From NCBI GenBank assembly GCA_026392515.1, contig JAPLBY010000001.1, positions 1 to 64,000 on the forward strand: a stretch of 64,000 nt of DNA, given 5' to 3'. Below are positions 43,152 to 52,505 of the stretch, one piece after another. This DNA comes from Actinomycetota bacterium (GTDB lineage: Bacteria > Actinomycetota > Actinomycetes > S36-B12 > UBA5976). The position numbers and the translations under genes are program-made. The notes under the pieces are model-generated. The model was not told the DNA's origin. It saw only the letters and a list, made by a program, of their open reading frames with translations, and ran no database searches. Positions within the stretch are counted from its first letter, which is position 1; each line of letters opens with the position of its first letter.

Positions 43152-44334
43152 CAGAGCACTCTCCCGTTGCTACGGCTTGCGTAGCAGTACTTGCTGTTTC
43201 AACTCCAACCATAAACTCTTTGGCGGTCAAGGCGTAGCCCGTTTCGGTATCTGTTGCTGATGAGGCAAAAACTAATCCAGCGACCGTGCCATCTAATGCA
43301 AACATTGGTGCACCAGAATCGCCCTGCTTTATGTCCGCAGAAATCGCATAGATCTCGCGCGTTACTTCCGCTTTTCCATAAATGTCTGTGCCGGTGGAAT
43401 CTGAGACACTTCGGATTCGCGCTGGAACCAAAGTGAGTGGTCCACCGCCAGGAAAACCTGCCACCACTGCATTGTCGCCTCGGCTCAGTGGTTCACTGAT
43501 TCGCAACGCGACGGATGGAAAATCTTTGGTCTTAATTACTGCAACATCTCGAGCCGGATCGAAGTAAACCACGATTCCTTCAAACGCTTTGCCTTTGCCT
43601 TTAACGCGCAGCGTTGGATTTTCAACACCTGCAACGACGTGGGCATTTGTGAGGATTAAGTCTGGACCAACAACAAAACCAGAACCTGTAAGTCGAGTGC
43701 CGCACTCTTCAGCAATACCTTCAACTTTGACAACTGAGTCCAGGCCAGCAATTACTGCTGGGGCATCAACGGATGTTAAATCGGGAGGTTCCACTGCAGG
43801 TGCTAACAAAACATTTGCAAAGCCTTCGGGTAAACCTGAGTCTGAAACATAAATCCGAACTGATTCAACACCATCACGAATTTGAATGGGCATGTATTGC
43901 TCGAGTGCATTCAATACTTTTGATTGGGAAACTGTGTTTGTAAATGACGAAACCGGTGCTGCTAACAAAGTTGTGGCAAGTAACCAAAACACAATGGACC
44001 ACGCAACGAGTGAAAGTGCCGCACCGGTTAAGTTATCTAACAATCGAAGTGGCGACCAGCTAAATACATTTCGAAGCCTGCGACCAATAAAGCCACCTAC
44101 TGCGCTACCCACTCCGATACCAATAAACAGAGTTGCTGCACTCAGCGCAGTTCGTGTTAGTGATGTTGTCGTTGAGGCGCCATTAACTATGTCAATGACA
44201 GATTTGCCGATCCAAGCACCAGCAATCAAACCGAGTAACGAAAATATGCTGACAAACAAACCACGTCGCCAGCCAGAAACCAAAATGAAAATGCCGAATC
44301 CGACCAAGATTAGATCAAGATAAAGCGGATTCAA
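43144..44334 (-). CDS. MarP-like membrane serine protease
   Basis: The 396-residue protein has four N-terminal membrane segments of the CvpA type (~5-115) and an extracytoplasmic trypsin-like domain (~200-385). The catalytic triad is visible: H in LTNAHVVAG, D in FDPARDVAVI and S in GDSGAPMF. In M. tuberculosis MarP protects the cell from acid and oxidative stress by processing a cell-wall hydrolase. The gene order to NUDIX and nth matches that genome. It overlaps the NUDIX gene by four bases. Confidence 0.9.
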   Translation of the reverse strand: MNPLYLDLILVGFGIFILVSGWRRGLFVSIFSLLGLIAGAWIGKSVIDIVNGASTTTSLTRTALSAATLFIGIGVGSAVGGFIGRRLRNVFSWSPLRLLDNLTGAALSLVAWSIVFWLLATTLLAAPVSSFTNTVSQSKVLNALEQYMPIQIRDGVESVRIYVSDSGLPEGFANVLLAPAVEPPDLTSVDAPAVIAGLDSVVKVEGIAEECGTRLTGSGFVVGPDLILTNAHVVAGVENPTLRVKGKGKAFEGIVVYFDPARDVAVIKTKDFPSVALRISEPLSRGDNAVVAGFPGGGPLTLVPARIRSVSDSTGTDIYGKAEVTREIYAISADIKQGDSGAPMFALDGTVAGLVFASSATDTETGYALTAKEFMVGVETASTATQAVATGECSGV

Positions 44335-44990
44335 CTTGTTACTTCCGTATTTGGTGCTGGAGCTGGTAATTCAACAACCACTGACTCATCCCACGGGATT
44401 GACCAACCAGCAATGTCCATGAGTCGGCTGATCAATCCACCAGTGAATCCCCAGATCAGCATTTCTTCAACGTTGAAGCCAGGGCCAAACGAACCATTTA
44501 TATGTCGAACTCGAGTGCGATTACTTGGGTTAATCAAGTCAGTTAACGGAATTTGATGCACGGCTTGAACTTCGTTGGCATCAATATTTGTAATCTCATG
44601 CGGGCTATGCCACCAACCAAGAACCGGTGTCACTTTGAAATTCGATGGTGGGATCCAAAGCTGCGGTAGCTCGCCCAGAATTTCAATCGAGTCTGGATTC
44701 AATCCGATTTCTTCTTTTGCTTCTCGCAATGCGGTTTGGGAAAGTGAACTATCCCCCTCTTCAACGCGACCACCTGGAAATGCCGGTTGCCCAGGATGAG
44801 CTTTTAAGTGTGATGCACGCTCAATAATTACAACTTCGCCAAAGTTTTCGCGTGGCCCAAATAGAACAAGCACCGCTGCTTCTCGCGTTGATTCTTCTGG
44901 AACGGCATGCCTAGATAGATCACTTGGTTGCAATGTTGGCAATCGGGTGATCAGTTGGTTCATCCACTCTGGCGCGCTCATCTCACTCAC
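44331..44990 (-). CDS. NUDIX hydrolase, CoA-pyrophosphatase type
   Basis: The 219-residue protein has the NUDIX box GGRVEEGDSSLSQTALREAKEEIGL (~residues 73-97; key residues G, E, R, E, E, E). The preceding PGQPAFPGG and the later VTPVLGWW fit the CoA-diphosphatase (NudL/YeaB) group. It probably cleaves CoA or related nucleotides. It overlaps nth by eight bases and MarP by four. Confidence 0.9.
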   Translation of the reverse strand: MSEMSAPEWMNQLITRLPTLQPSDLSRHAVPEESTREAAVLVLFGPRENFGEVVIIERASHLKAHPGQPAFPGGRVEEGDSSLSQTALREAKEEIGLNPDSIEILGELPQLWIPPSNFKVTPVLGWWHSPHEITNIDANEVQAVHQIPLTDLINPSNRTRVRHINGSFGPGFNVEEMLIWGFTGGLISRLMDIAGWSIPWDESVVVELPAPAPNTEVTS

Positions 44991-45681
44991 CAGTCTTCAC
45001 TAGTTTTGCTGCTTCAGTTGGATCAGTAGGGCCCTCACCAAAAGATGGGCACATGCTGGCAAGTTCGCAAGCACCACAGGCTGGTTTGCGGGAATGACAA
45101 ACTCGGCGGCCTAAGAAAATTAAACGATGATTCATCATGGTCCAATATTCCGAAGGCATAATTTCCATGATGTCAAACTCAACTTTTACGGGATCAGTAT
45201 TTTTAGTCCAACCAAGTCGTCGAGCAATTCGACCCACATGGGTATCAACTGTTACTCCAGGAACCCCGAAGGCATTTCCTAAAACAACGTTTGCGGTTTT
45301 ACGCCCAGCCCCTGGCAATGTGACTAACTCATCTAACGTGTTTGGGACTTCACCGTCAAAGCGCTCAATGATTGCTGCTGACAGTCCTTTGATGGACATC
45401 GCTTTGTTGTGATAAAAACCAGTCGAGCGAATGATTGCTTCGATATCTTCAATCGGGGCAGCAGCAAGATCAGTCACAGTTGGATACTTTTCAAACAGAA
45501 CTGGCGTTACCATGTTGACGCGCTTATCTGTGCACTGCGCAGATAACACCGTTGCAACTAAAAGCTGTAATGGATTTTCATAATCCAGTTCGCATTTAGC
45601 GTCGGGAAACATTTCAGATAGTTTTGTATCAATTGCAATTGCGCGAGCCTTTAAGGCAGTTTTAGATTCGCGCGGGGACAT
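44983..45681 (-). CDS. nth: Endonuclease III
   Basis: The 232-residue DNA glycosylase/AP lyase has the helix-hairpin-helix LPGAGRKTANVVLG with the catalytic lysine, the catalytic aspartate in VDTHVGRIARRLGW, and the 4Fe-4S ligands C-x6-C-x2-C-x5-C at the C-terminus (CHSRKPACGACELASMC). It removes oxidised pyrimidines from DNA. Its place between Crp and NUDIX/MarP genes is conserved in actinobacteria. Confidence 0.97.
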   Translation of the reverse strand: MSPRESKTALKARAIAIDTKLSEMFPDAKCELDYENPLQLLVATVLSAQCTDKRVNMVTPVLFEKYPTVTDLAAAPIEDIEAIIRSTGFYHNKAMSIKGLSAAIIERFDGEVPNTLDELVTLPGAGRKTANVVLGNAFGVPGVTVDTHVGRIARRLGWTKNTDPVKVEFDIMEIMPSEYWTMMNHRLIFLGRRVCHSRKPACGACELASMCPSFGEGPTDPTEAAKLVKTGE

Positions 45682-45702
45682 TACTTAAGACTAGATGATT
45701 AT

Positions 45703-46380
45703 TTAACGTGCGCGTTTTGATAACCGCTCAACATCAAGGATCTCAACGGAACGGGTTTCTAATTTGACCCAGCCACGGCTAGCAAAATCAGCCAACGCCT
45801 TATTCACAGTTTCGCGAGATGCGCCAACTAGTTGCGCAAGTTCTTCTTGAGTTAGATCATGATGAACGTAAAGCCCGTAATTAGTTTTGGTGCCAAACTT
45901 TTCGCCCAGTTCCAAAAGTGCTTTCGCTACTCGACCTGGGACATCAGCAAAAACTAAATCTGACATGGTTTCGTTTGTGCGACGTAAGCGATGCGCTAGC
46001 GCCTGCAAAAGTGATTTAGAAACTTCTGGGCGACCAGCAAGCCATGGATTTAAGTCAGTATGTCCTAAACCTAAAACTTGGGAATCCGTTATCGCAGTTG
46101 CGGTTGCAGTTCTCGGTCCTGGATCAAATAGTGAAAGTTCACCGAACATATCACCAGGTCCCAAGACCATAAGCAATGATTCGCGGCCATCACCAGAGGC
46201 GTGACTCAATTTAATTTTACCTTCAGTCACAACATAAAGTCGATCGCCTGGGTCGCCTTCTTTGAAAAGATCTTGACCCTTTTTAATCGTTTGCGGCACC
46301 ATCGATTGCTTTAGCGCAATCGCCGCTTCTTCATCGAGGGCAGAAAACAGCGGAGTGTCATGCAAGTTACTGTCAATCAC
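45703..46380 (-). CDS. Crp/Fnr-family regulator (Crp/GlxR type)
   Basis: The 225-residue regulator has a cyclic-nucleotide-binding domain (~10-130; PGDMFGELSLFDPGPRTATATA is the phosphate-binding cassette with E and R) and a winged HTH (~165-215; LTQEELAQLVGASRETVNKAL). Length and the RTATA cassette match the cAMP-responsive GlxR/Crp of actinobacteria, a global regulator. It lies in the usual position next to nth. Confidence 0.93.
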   Translation of the reverse strand: MIDSNLHDTPLFSALDEEAAIALKQSMVPQTIKKGQDLFKEGDPGDRLYVVTEGKIKLSHASGDGRESLLMVLGPGDMFGELSLFDPGPRTATATAITDSQVLGLGHTDLNPWLAGRPEVSKSLLQALAHRLRRTNETMSDLVFADVPGRVAKALLELGEKFGTKTNYGLYVHHDLTQEELAQLVGASRETVNKALADFASRGWVKLETRSVEILDVERLSKRAR

Positions 46381-46414
46381 TTCCAGCTCCTTTCTGCTTT
46401 CCCGAATCTACGAT

Positions 46415-46879
46415 TTAATCGCGAACTTCGACAATCACTTCGACTTCGACCGGAGTGTTAGCCGGCAATGCCGCTACGCCAACTGCCGATCGAGCGTGCT
46501 TTCCAGCATCGCCGAAAGCTTGAATGAACAAATCACTTGCGCCATTGATTACAACTGGCTGCTTTGTGAAATCTGGAGTGCTAGCAACAAAGCCAACAAC
46601 TTTAACTACGCGCACAACTTTATCTAGGTCGCCAATAAGTGACTTGATTGCTGCGATTGCATTTACTGCGCACTGGGCGGCGCACTTAGCTGCAGTTTCT
46701 TCGTCAACATCTTTACCTAGCAAGCCAGTCGCCATAAGTACGCCATCAACGAAAGGTAGCTGACCTGAGGTATAAACCAAGTTTCCAGTGCGTGATGCTG
46801 GAACATAAGACGCTACCGGTGGAACAACTTCTGGAACTGTGATTCCTAATGTGGACAAACGATCTTCTACTGCGCTCAT
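46415..46879 (-). CDS. RidA-family protein
   Basis: The 154-residue protein fits the longer actinobacterial RidA/YjgF group: GNLVYTSGQLPFVDG, AAQCAVNAIAAIKSLIGDLDKVVRVVKVVGFV, and ARSAVGVAALPANTPVEVEVI containing the conserved arginine. RidA proteins hydrolyse reactive enamines or imines from PLP enzymes. AGGAAAAAC precedes the ATG at 46879, so I chose it over the upstream extension to 46918, which would overlap the DUF4177 gene. Confidence 0.9.
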   Translation of the reverse strand: MSAVEDRLSTLGITVPEVVPPVASYVPASRTGNLVYTSGQLPFVDGVLMATGLLGKDVDEETAAKCAAQCAVNAIAAIKSLIGDLDKVVRVVKVVGFVASTPDFTKQPVVINGASDLFIQAFGDAGKHARSAVGVAALPANTPVEVEVIVEVRD

Positions 46880-46886
46880 GTTTTTC

Positions 46887-47042
46887 CTAGTCTTTAGGTC
46901 GCTTGAAATAAGCAACAAGATTTTCTGAATTCATACCTGGAATGACTGCAACAAGTTCCCAGCCATCAAGTCCGAAGTTATCCAAGATTGCCTTGGTGTT
47001 GTGAACCAATAATGGTGCTGTCAGATATTCCCACTTAGTCAT
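46887..47042 (-). CDS. DUF4177 small protein
   Basis: This 51-residue protein (MTKWEYLTAPLLVHN..., ...GWELVAVIPGM..., ending FKRPKD) fits DUF4177, with the W-E-Y start, DGWEL and a final YFKRP. It lies seven bases before the RidA-family gene, the same pairing as Rv3678A/Rv3678c in M. tuberculosis (from memory). Its function is unknown; it is short enough to be missed by automated gene finding. Confidence 0.88.
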   Translation of the reverse strand: MTKWEYLTAPLLVHNTKAILDNFGLDGWELVAVIPGMNSENLVAYFKRPKD

Positions 47043-47086
47043 GTCACGAGCATACGACAGTTGGTGGTTTAGTAAAAATGTTGGAT

Positions 47087-47404
47087 TTATGCTCCGCGCA
47101 CAAACGCCACTGGATCAAGGCGGTCATAGTCTTTGCGGGCATTCATTAGCAGCTCTCGCCATGAAGTCACATTGGAGCGTCTCCGCAATAGTGCGCGGCG
47201 CTCACGTTCAGTCATGCCACCCCAAACGCCAAACTCGATTTCGTTGTCTAGAGCATCGGCTAGGCACTCAGTGCGAACTGAACATCCAGCACAAATAACC
47301 TTCACTCGGTTTTGTGCGGCACCTTGAACAAACAAAAGATCTGGATCGGTATCGCGGCAAGCTGCGCTGCGACTCCACTCTGAATTCCACGCTGGCACTG
47401 ACAT
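47087..47404 (-). CDS. whiB4: WhiB4-like iron-sulfur regulator
   Basis: The protein carries the four cluster cysteines (C in AACRDTDP, then CAGC, then TEC), the FVQGAAQ segment and DALDNEIEFGVWGGMTERERRALL. That last string closely matches WhiB4, and the next gene is a PonA2-like penicillin-binding protein as in M. tuberculosis. WhiB4 senses oxygen and redox state through a 4Fe-4S cluster. The frame opens at 47479 (130 residues); I prefer the ATG at 47404 (105 residues), but M19 at 47425 is also possible. Confidence 0.88.
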   Translation of the reverse strand: MSVPAWNSEWSRSAACRDTDPDLLFVQGAAQNRVKVICAGCSVRTECLADALDNEIEFGVWGGMTERERRALLRRRSNVTSWRELLMNARKDYDRLDPVAFVRGA

Positions 47405-47617
47405 TGACGATTTGTATCCCCTCATACTTGGATTAACGTCGATCGATGTTTTCCCTGTGCGAAATGCTAGAGCAAACACCTTTGGCTTAACTATTGGGGT
47501 AGGCCATAGGCAATGTCAATACCTAGAGCCAGGTTTTTTCTGCAAAAAGACAACTGTTATCTGTTCGATATATCCGCGTTTCGTTTCGGACATACCGAGA
47601 GTTACCATTGACTAACT

Positions 47618-49948
47618 ATGGAAAATAACCTTGGGGGAACTGGGCTAGACCGATTTGGTCTACTAACTCGCATGATCACTTTTGTGGCGCTTGCGGGTGT
47701 GGTTGCCTCCCTGGTTGTGCTTCCGGTAATTGGTGGCATTGGGTTAGCAACTCGTAATAGTGCCCAAGCGTTTAGCAGTCTGCCAAGTGATCTGAGCCAA
47801 GTTCCACTACCGCAACAAAATACGATCGTTGATTCCAATGGCGACATCCTTGCGGTCCTTTTCGCACAGAATCGAATTGAAGTTCCACTTGAAGAAATTT
47901 CACCGATCATGCAGCAGGCAATCATTGCGATTGAAGATCAGAGATTTCTAAATCATGCTGGCATTGATTTCAAGGGAACCTTGCGGGCAGCAATTTCCAC
48001 TGGTGCTGGTGGTCAGGTGCAAGGTGGTTCCACCATTACTCAGCAATACGTAAAACAAATTTTGTTAACTGCCGCTACAACCAAGGAAGAGCAGGATGCA
48101 GCCACTGCAACAAGCATAAATCGCAAGTTGCGTGAAGCTCGCTATGCAATTGCACTTGAGAACAAACTTTCTAAGAAACAAATTCTTGAGGGCTACTTAA
48201 ACATTGCCTATTTCGGTGCTGGTTCATACGGAGTCGAAATCGCAGCCCGTCGATACTTTTCTACTAATGCAAACAAATTAACTTTGAGCCAAGCTGCAAC
48301 TCTTGCTGGTCTGGTACAAAATCCGTCCCGCTTTGATCCAACGCAATACCCAGAGCGCGCCCAGAATCGTCGCGACGATGTTTTGAATGCAATGGTTAAC
48401 GCTGGATATATCACGCAAGAACAAGCCGATGCGGCTAAAGCCGTTCCTGTTGCAACAGATCTCAATCCTGCCGAATTACCAAACGGCTGCACAAGTTCAA
48501 TTGCGCCATTCTTTTGTGATTACGTCTTAACGGTGTTGAAAAACGATCCGGTATTTGGTGATACTCCGGAAGCTCGTCAAAGACTTTTGGATATCGGTGG
48601 ATTAACAATCAAAACCACTTTGGATCGTAAGGCTCAAGTTTCTTCACAAACCGCAGTCGAGGAGCGAATTCCATATGACGATCCAAGTGGCAAAGCTGCT
48701 TCGATCACCATGATTCGCCCTGGAACTGGTGAGATAACTGCAATGGCCCAAAACCGCAGGTGGGGTCGCAGTGGCGTTGGCTACACAACAGTAAATTACG
48801 GCGCTCCAGTTAGTGCCAATGGCAGCGTTGGTTTCCAAGCAGGGTCTACTTTCAAGGCCTTCACAATTGCAGCTGCATTTAAACAAGGTTGGGATCCATT
48901 TAAGGTAATCAATGCGCCAGAAAAGAAAAAGTTCGAAGATTTTGTTGAGTGCGGCACTGGAGACAAATTCGCCCCATACGAAGTTCAAAACTCAACCGCT
49001 TCTGGCGCATTCGATATTCTCAGTGGCACTGCATATTCCGTGAACACATACTTTGTTGGGCTTGAAGAACAGCTTGGACTTTGTGATCCACCAGACATTG
49101 CAAAAGCAGCCGGTGTACAACAAGGCAACGGTGAAGACTTTGAAAAGTATCCATGCTTCACACTCGGATGTTTTGATGTAACAACTCTTGACATGGCTGT
49201 TGGCATGGCGACTTTTGCCGCGCATGGCATTCGTTGCAATGCAATCGCAATCACTGAAGTTAAAGATCGTTATGGCAAGAATTTGAATGTGCCATCTGCT
49301 AATTGTGAACGAACTATTGATTTGCAAGTTGCTGACAGTACGGCCGCAGTTCTTGCCGGTGTAATCGATGGACCAGTTAAAGGACGTACTGGACAGGCAA
49401 TGGATTTGGGTAGACCAGCTGCTGGAAAAACTGGAACTACCGATAGCTCAGCTGCTGTTTGGTTTGTTGGCTTCACCCCAGACATGGCTGCAGCGGTTTG
49501 GGTTGGTGATCCTCGTGGTGGACAAAAGTATCCGATGAAGGGTGTCACGATTAATGGTCGCTACTACTCTCAAGTTTTCGGATCGACAATGCCTGGTCCG
49601 ATTTGGCGAGATTCATTAATTGGCGCGCTTGAAGGAACTCCAGAAACTCCATGGGATTTAAACACTCTCAACGGTGTTAACCCTGGTGGTTACGGAAATA
49701 AGATCACAGCAACCAAGGACAAGTGTGCTGGCCTGGAAGAAGAAGAGCTTGCTGCGTGTAAGTCCAAATCTGCGCTCAAGAAGTATGCGGCTGAACTTGC
49801 TGCTGGCACATACGTCCTAGATCCACTAACTGGACAGATTGTTGATCCACTAACTGGACAAGTAATTGCTGAGACCAAGACCGCAGAACCTTCAACCACT
49901 CCGAATGCTTCACCTTCGCCGTCCTCAACTTCGACTAAAACTCCATAA
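47618..49948 (+). CDS. Class A penicillin-binding protein (PonA2-like)
   Basis: The 776-residue protein has a membrane anchor (~15-42), a glycosyltransferase domain (~65-245; IEDQRFLNHAGIDFKGTLRA, GGSTITQQYVKQ, EGYLNIAYFG) and a transpeptidase domain (~335-640) with SxxK in GSTFKAFT, SVN in YSVNTYF and KTGTTDSSA. It polymerises and crosslinks peptidoglycan. No PASTA domain is present, unlike mycobacterial PonA2. The C-terminal tail has a DPLTGQIV duplication and a Ser/Thr/Pro-rich end. It is divergent from the WhiB4-like gene. Confidence 0.95.
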   Translation: MENNLGGTGLDRFGLLTRMITFVALAGVVASLVVLPVIGGIGLATRNSAQAFSSLPSDLSQVPLPQQNTIVDSNGDILAVLFAQNRIEVPLEEISPIMQQAIIAIEDQRFLNHAGIDFKGTLRAAISTGAGGQVQGGSTITQQYVKQILLTAATTKEEQDAATATSINRKLREARYAIALENKLSKKQILEGYLNIAYFGAGSYGVEIAARRYFSTNANKLTLSQAATLAGLVQNPSRFDPTQYPERAQNRRDDVLNAMVNAGYITQEQADAAKAVPVATDLNPAELPNGCTSSIAPFFCDYVLTVLKNDPVFGDTPEARQRLLDIGGLTIKTTLDRKAQVSSQTAVEERIPYDDPSGKAASITMIRPGTGEITAMAQNRRWGRSGVGYTTVNYGAPVSANGSVGFQAGSTFKAFTIAAAFKQGWDPFKVINAPEKKKFEDFVECGTGDKFAPYEVQNSTASGAFDILSGTAYSVNTYFVGLEEQLGLCDPPDIAKAAGVQQGNGEDFEKYPCFTLGCFDVTTLDMAVGMATFAAHGIRCNAIAITEVKDRYGKNLNVPSANCERTIDLQVADSTAAVLAGVIDGPVKGRTGQAMDLGRPAAGKTGTTDSSAAVWFVGFTPDMAAAVWVGDPRGGQKYPMKGVTINGRYYSQVFGSTMPGPIWRDSLIGALEGTPETPWDLNTLNGVNPGGYGNKITATKDKCAGLEEEELAACKSKSALKKYAAELAAGTYVLDPLTGQIVDPLTGQVIAETKTAEPSTTPNASPSPSSTSTKTP
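49820..49860 (+). repeat. Direct repeat in the penicillin-binding protein tail
   Basis: GATCCACTAACTGGACA occurs at 49820-49836 and 49844-49860, spaced 24 bases. It encodes DPLTGQIVDPLTGQVI in the C-terminal tail. The arrangement looks like a recent in-frame duplication. Confidence 0.8.
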
Positions 49949-49997
49949 TCTGCGCCAGAAATTTCGATTCTCACTCTTGGTCTGACAAGGTATAGAT

Positions 49998-50459
49998 ATG
50001 ACAAACCTCAAAGAGCAACTACACACGGATCTAACTGCTGCCATCAAGGCAAAAGATTCACTTACCTCTGGCACTTTGCGGATGGTGCTAGCTGCAATTA
50101 CAAATGAGGAAGTTTCCGGCAAAGAAGCCCGCGTACTTAACGATCAAGACATGATCACAGTTTTAAACCGGGAAGCAAAGAAGCGCAAAGAAGCAGCTAC
50201 CGCTTATGACGATGCAAAGCGTCTAGAACTTGCAGACAAAGAACGAGCTGAACTTGGAATTATTCAGGCGTACCTTCCAGCTGCATTATCTGATGAAGAT
50301 CTAGCAAAAATTATTGCTGAGGCTGTGGCTGAAGTTGCTGCAAGTGGAGCTACTGGCCCGAGTGCGATGGGCGCAGTTATGAAGATTGTTTCGCCACAGG
50401 TCTCAGGTAGAGCCGATGGTGGCGCTGTCGCTGCTGCCGTTAAATCTGCACTGGCTTAG
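49998..50459 (+). CDS. GatB/YqeY-domain protein
   Basis: The 153-residue protein matches the YqeY family: LKEQLHTDLTAAIKAKDSLTSGTLRMVLAAI, MITVLNREAKKRKEAATAY, ELGIIQAYLPAALSDEDLA and GAVMKIVSPQVSGRADG. The fold is shared with the tail domain of the GatB amidotransferase, and the proteins may act on tRNA. The exact role is unknown. Confidence 0.92.
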   Translation: MTNLKEQLHTDLTAAIKAKDSLTSGTLRMVLAAITNEEVSGKEARVLNDQDMITVLNREAKKRKEAATAYDDAKRLELADKERAELGIIQAYLPAALSDEDLAKIIAEAVAEVAASGATGPSAMGAVMKIVSPQVSGRADGGAVAAAVKSALA

Positions 50460-50515
50460 TTTCGACTAACTGAACTTGACCCAAAGTTATTTAGTTTCCC
50501 ACGGCGCAATAGTGT

Positions 50516-51457
50516 GTGCCTGTGAGTAGTTCAATCAAAACCAAAGTCGCAATTGGTTTGGGAATTATGTATGTGGCATGGGGAACTACCTATATAGGTA
50601 TTGCTTTCACAATTGAAACTATGCCGCCGCTGTTGTCTATGTCCTTTAGATTCGTTGCGGCCAGCTTGGCACTTTTCATTTTTATTGGTCTTCGTAATGG
50701 TTGGGACTCATTACGTTTAACTCGTAAAGAATTATCAAGTTCGATTTTCTTGGGTATCCTCATGCTTGGTGTTGGGTTGGGAACTATGGCTTTTGCTGAA
50801 AAAGTTGTTCCAATCGGCGTTGCATCTCTAATCGTTGCCGCTATGCCAATTTGGACTGCACTGTTTCGCACGCTTGATAAGGATCGCCCAAAGATAACTT
50901 CATTGATTGGAATAGTTGGCGGACTAATTGGAATTGGCATCATTATGTTGCCTGGGCATACGATTGCGCGTCCTGATTCTGGTGGACAAAACGTCACGCT
51001 TTGGATGTTCATAATTCTGTTTGGAAATCTTTGTTGGTCACTGGGATCCTTCATAGCTCCCCGAATGGAAACTCCAAGTAATCCATTAGTTCTTAGTACT
51101 TACGAAATGGCTGGAGCTGCTGGAGCATTATTCATTGCCGGAATGATTCACCAAGAGTCCATTTCAGATTTTATGGATGCCAGCGCTCGCTCCTGGGGTG
51201 GTTGGATTTATCTAGTTACCGTTGGTTCATTAATCGGATACACGGTTTACACCTGGCTACTTGAAAATGCTCCGATTACATTGGTATCTACTTACGCGTA
51301 TGTGAATCCGATCGTTGCGGTAGCCCTTGGAATTGTAATTTTTAGTGAGACGCTAACTAACAACATCTTGATAGGTGGCTTCATTGTGATTGTCAGCGTT
51401 GCAATAGTCGTTGCTGTCGAATCTGCTAAAAAACAAACTCTTTCGCAAGTTCAATAA
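50516..51457 (+). CDS. EamA-family drug/metabolite transporter
   Basis: The 313-residue protein has ten membrane segments in two EamA halves. AWGTTYIGIAFTIETMPPLLSMSFRF and MTFAEKVVPIGVASLI-like strings (here MAFAEKVVPIGVASLIVAAMP) fit RhtA/YdcZ-type metabolite exporters. The start is GTG. The last ~32 bases overlap the HisC-type gene that runs in the opposite direction. Confidence 0.88.
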   Translation: MPVSSSIKTKVAIGLGIMYVAWGTTYIGIAFTIETMPPLLSMSFRFVAASLALFIFIGLRNGWDSLRLTRKELSSSIFLGILMLGVGLGTMAFAEKVVPIGVASLIVAAMPIWTALFRTLDKDRPKITSLIGIVGGLIGIGIIMLPGHTIARPDSGGQNVTLWMFIILFGNLCWSLGSFIAPRMETPSNPLVLSTYEMAGAAGALFIAGMIHQESISDFMDASARSWGGWIYLVTVGSLIGYTVYTWLLENAPITLVSTYAYVNPIVAVALGIVIFSETLTNNILIGGFIVIVSVAIVVAVESAKKQTLSQVQ

Positions 51458-52505
51458 CTCGCTCTAAAGCTTGGCGCTCGCCAATACTGATGCGAACACC
51501 TTCACCTGGGAATGGTCGAATCGAAACTGCTATGCCTTCACTACGAAGCGCAAACTCTTCAGTGCGTTCGCCAAGTGGGATCCAAACAAAGTTTGCTTGA
51601 CTTGGCGGAAGCTTGAAGCCGAGTTTTGTAAGTTCAGATTCGAACCAGGTTCGCTCAGCGATAACTTCCTCGACTCGCTTAAACAATTCGGCTTCATGTT
51701 CCAATGAGGCAACAGCAGCAACTTGCGCAATGTTAGATACTCCGAATGGAACAGCAGTCTTTCTGACGGCGTCTGCAATATTTTTTGGTCCTACGAAGTA
51801 ACCCACTCGCAAACCAGCCAGTCCATATGCCTTCGAGAAAGTTCGCAGCACACCAACATTTGAATGAGCCTTTAATGTGGCGACGCCATCAATTGCATTC
51901 TTATCACGGTTGAACTCAACATAAGCTTCGTCGATAACTACCAAGATGTTCTCTGGAACTTTTTCTAGAAATTCATTTATTTCTTGTTGGGTGACAATTC
52001 CACCAGTTGGGTTGTTAGGAGTGCATACAAAAATTGCTCGCGTCTTGGAAGTGATCGCATTCAACATTGCAGCTAAATCGTGTTGTCCGTTATTTGTTAG
52101 TGGCACCTGCACGCTTACTGCGCCAGCAATTGTTGCAATGATCGGATACGCCTCGAACGATCGCCAGGCATAAATAACTTCATCGCCCGCGCCAGCAACT
52201 GACTGGATGATTTGCTGACATACGCCAACCGATCCGGTACCAGTTGCAATTTGCTCAGCTGGTACATCGAATTTATCTGAGAGCGCTTGAATCAAATTTG
52301 TCGTGAATGGATCTGGGTATCGATTGATTTCATTGGCTGCATCGACAATGGCAGCTACAACACTAGGCAGAGGCGATTGTGCGACCTCATTGCTGGAAAG
52401 TTTGTAAGCAGTAAGACCATTAACCGGGGCTACTTTTTTGCCCGCTTTGTAGGTTGGCAACTGGGCCATCTCAGGTCGAAGCTGTGGGTTCACTGACTCG
52501 CTCAC
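51426..52505 (-). CDS. HisC-type aminotransferase
   Basis: The 359-residue PLP enzyme of fold type I has YKLSSNEVAQSPLPSV, GTGSVGVCQQIIQS, VCTPNNPTGGI, VVIDEAYVEF and the PLP lysine in RTFSKAYGLAGLRVGY. This is the histidinol-phosphate or aromatic amino acid aminotransferase group. Because no his operon is near, the gene may be the Pat-type aromatic enzyme. It overlaps the phosphatase gene by four bases. Confidence 0.87.
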   Translation of the reverse strand: MSESVNPQLRPEMAQLPTYKAGKKVAPVNGLTAYKLSSNEVAQSPLPSVVAAIVDAANEINRYPDPFTTNLIQALSDKFDVPAEQIATGTGSVGVCQQIIQSVAGAGDEVIYAWRSFEAYPIIATIAGAVSVQVPLTNNGQHDLAAMLNAITSKTRAIFVCTPNNPTGGIVTQQEINEFLEKVPENILVVIDEAYVEFNRDKNAIDGVATLKAHSNVGVLRTFSKAYGLAGLRVGYFVGPKNIADAVRKTAVPFGVSNIAQVAAVASLEHEAELFKRVEEVIAERTWFESELTKLGFKLPPSQANFVWIPLGERTEEFALRSEGIAVSIRPFPGEGVRISIGERQALERVIELAKEFVF

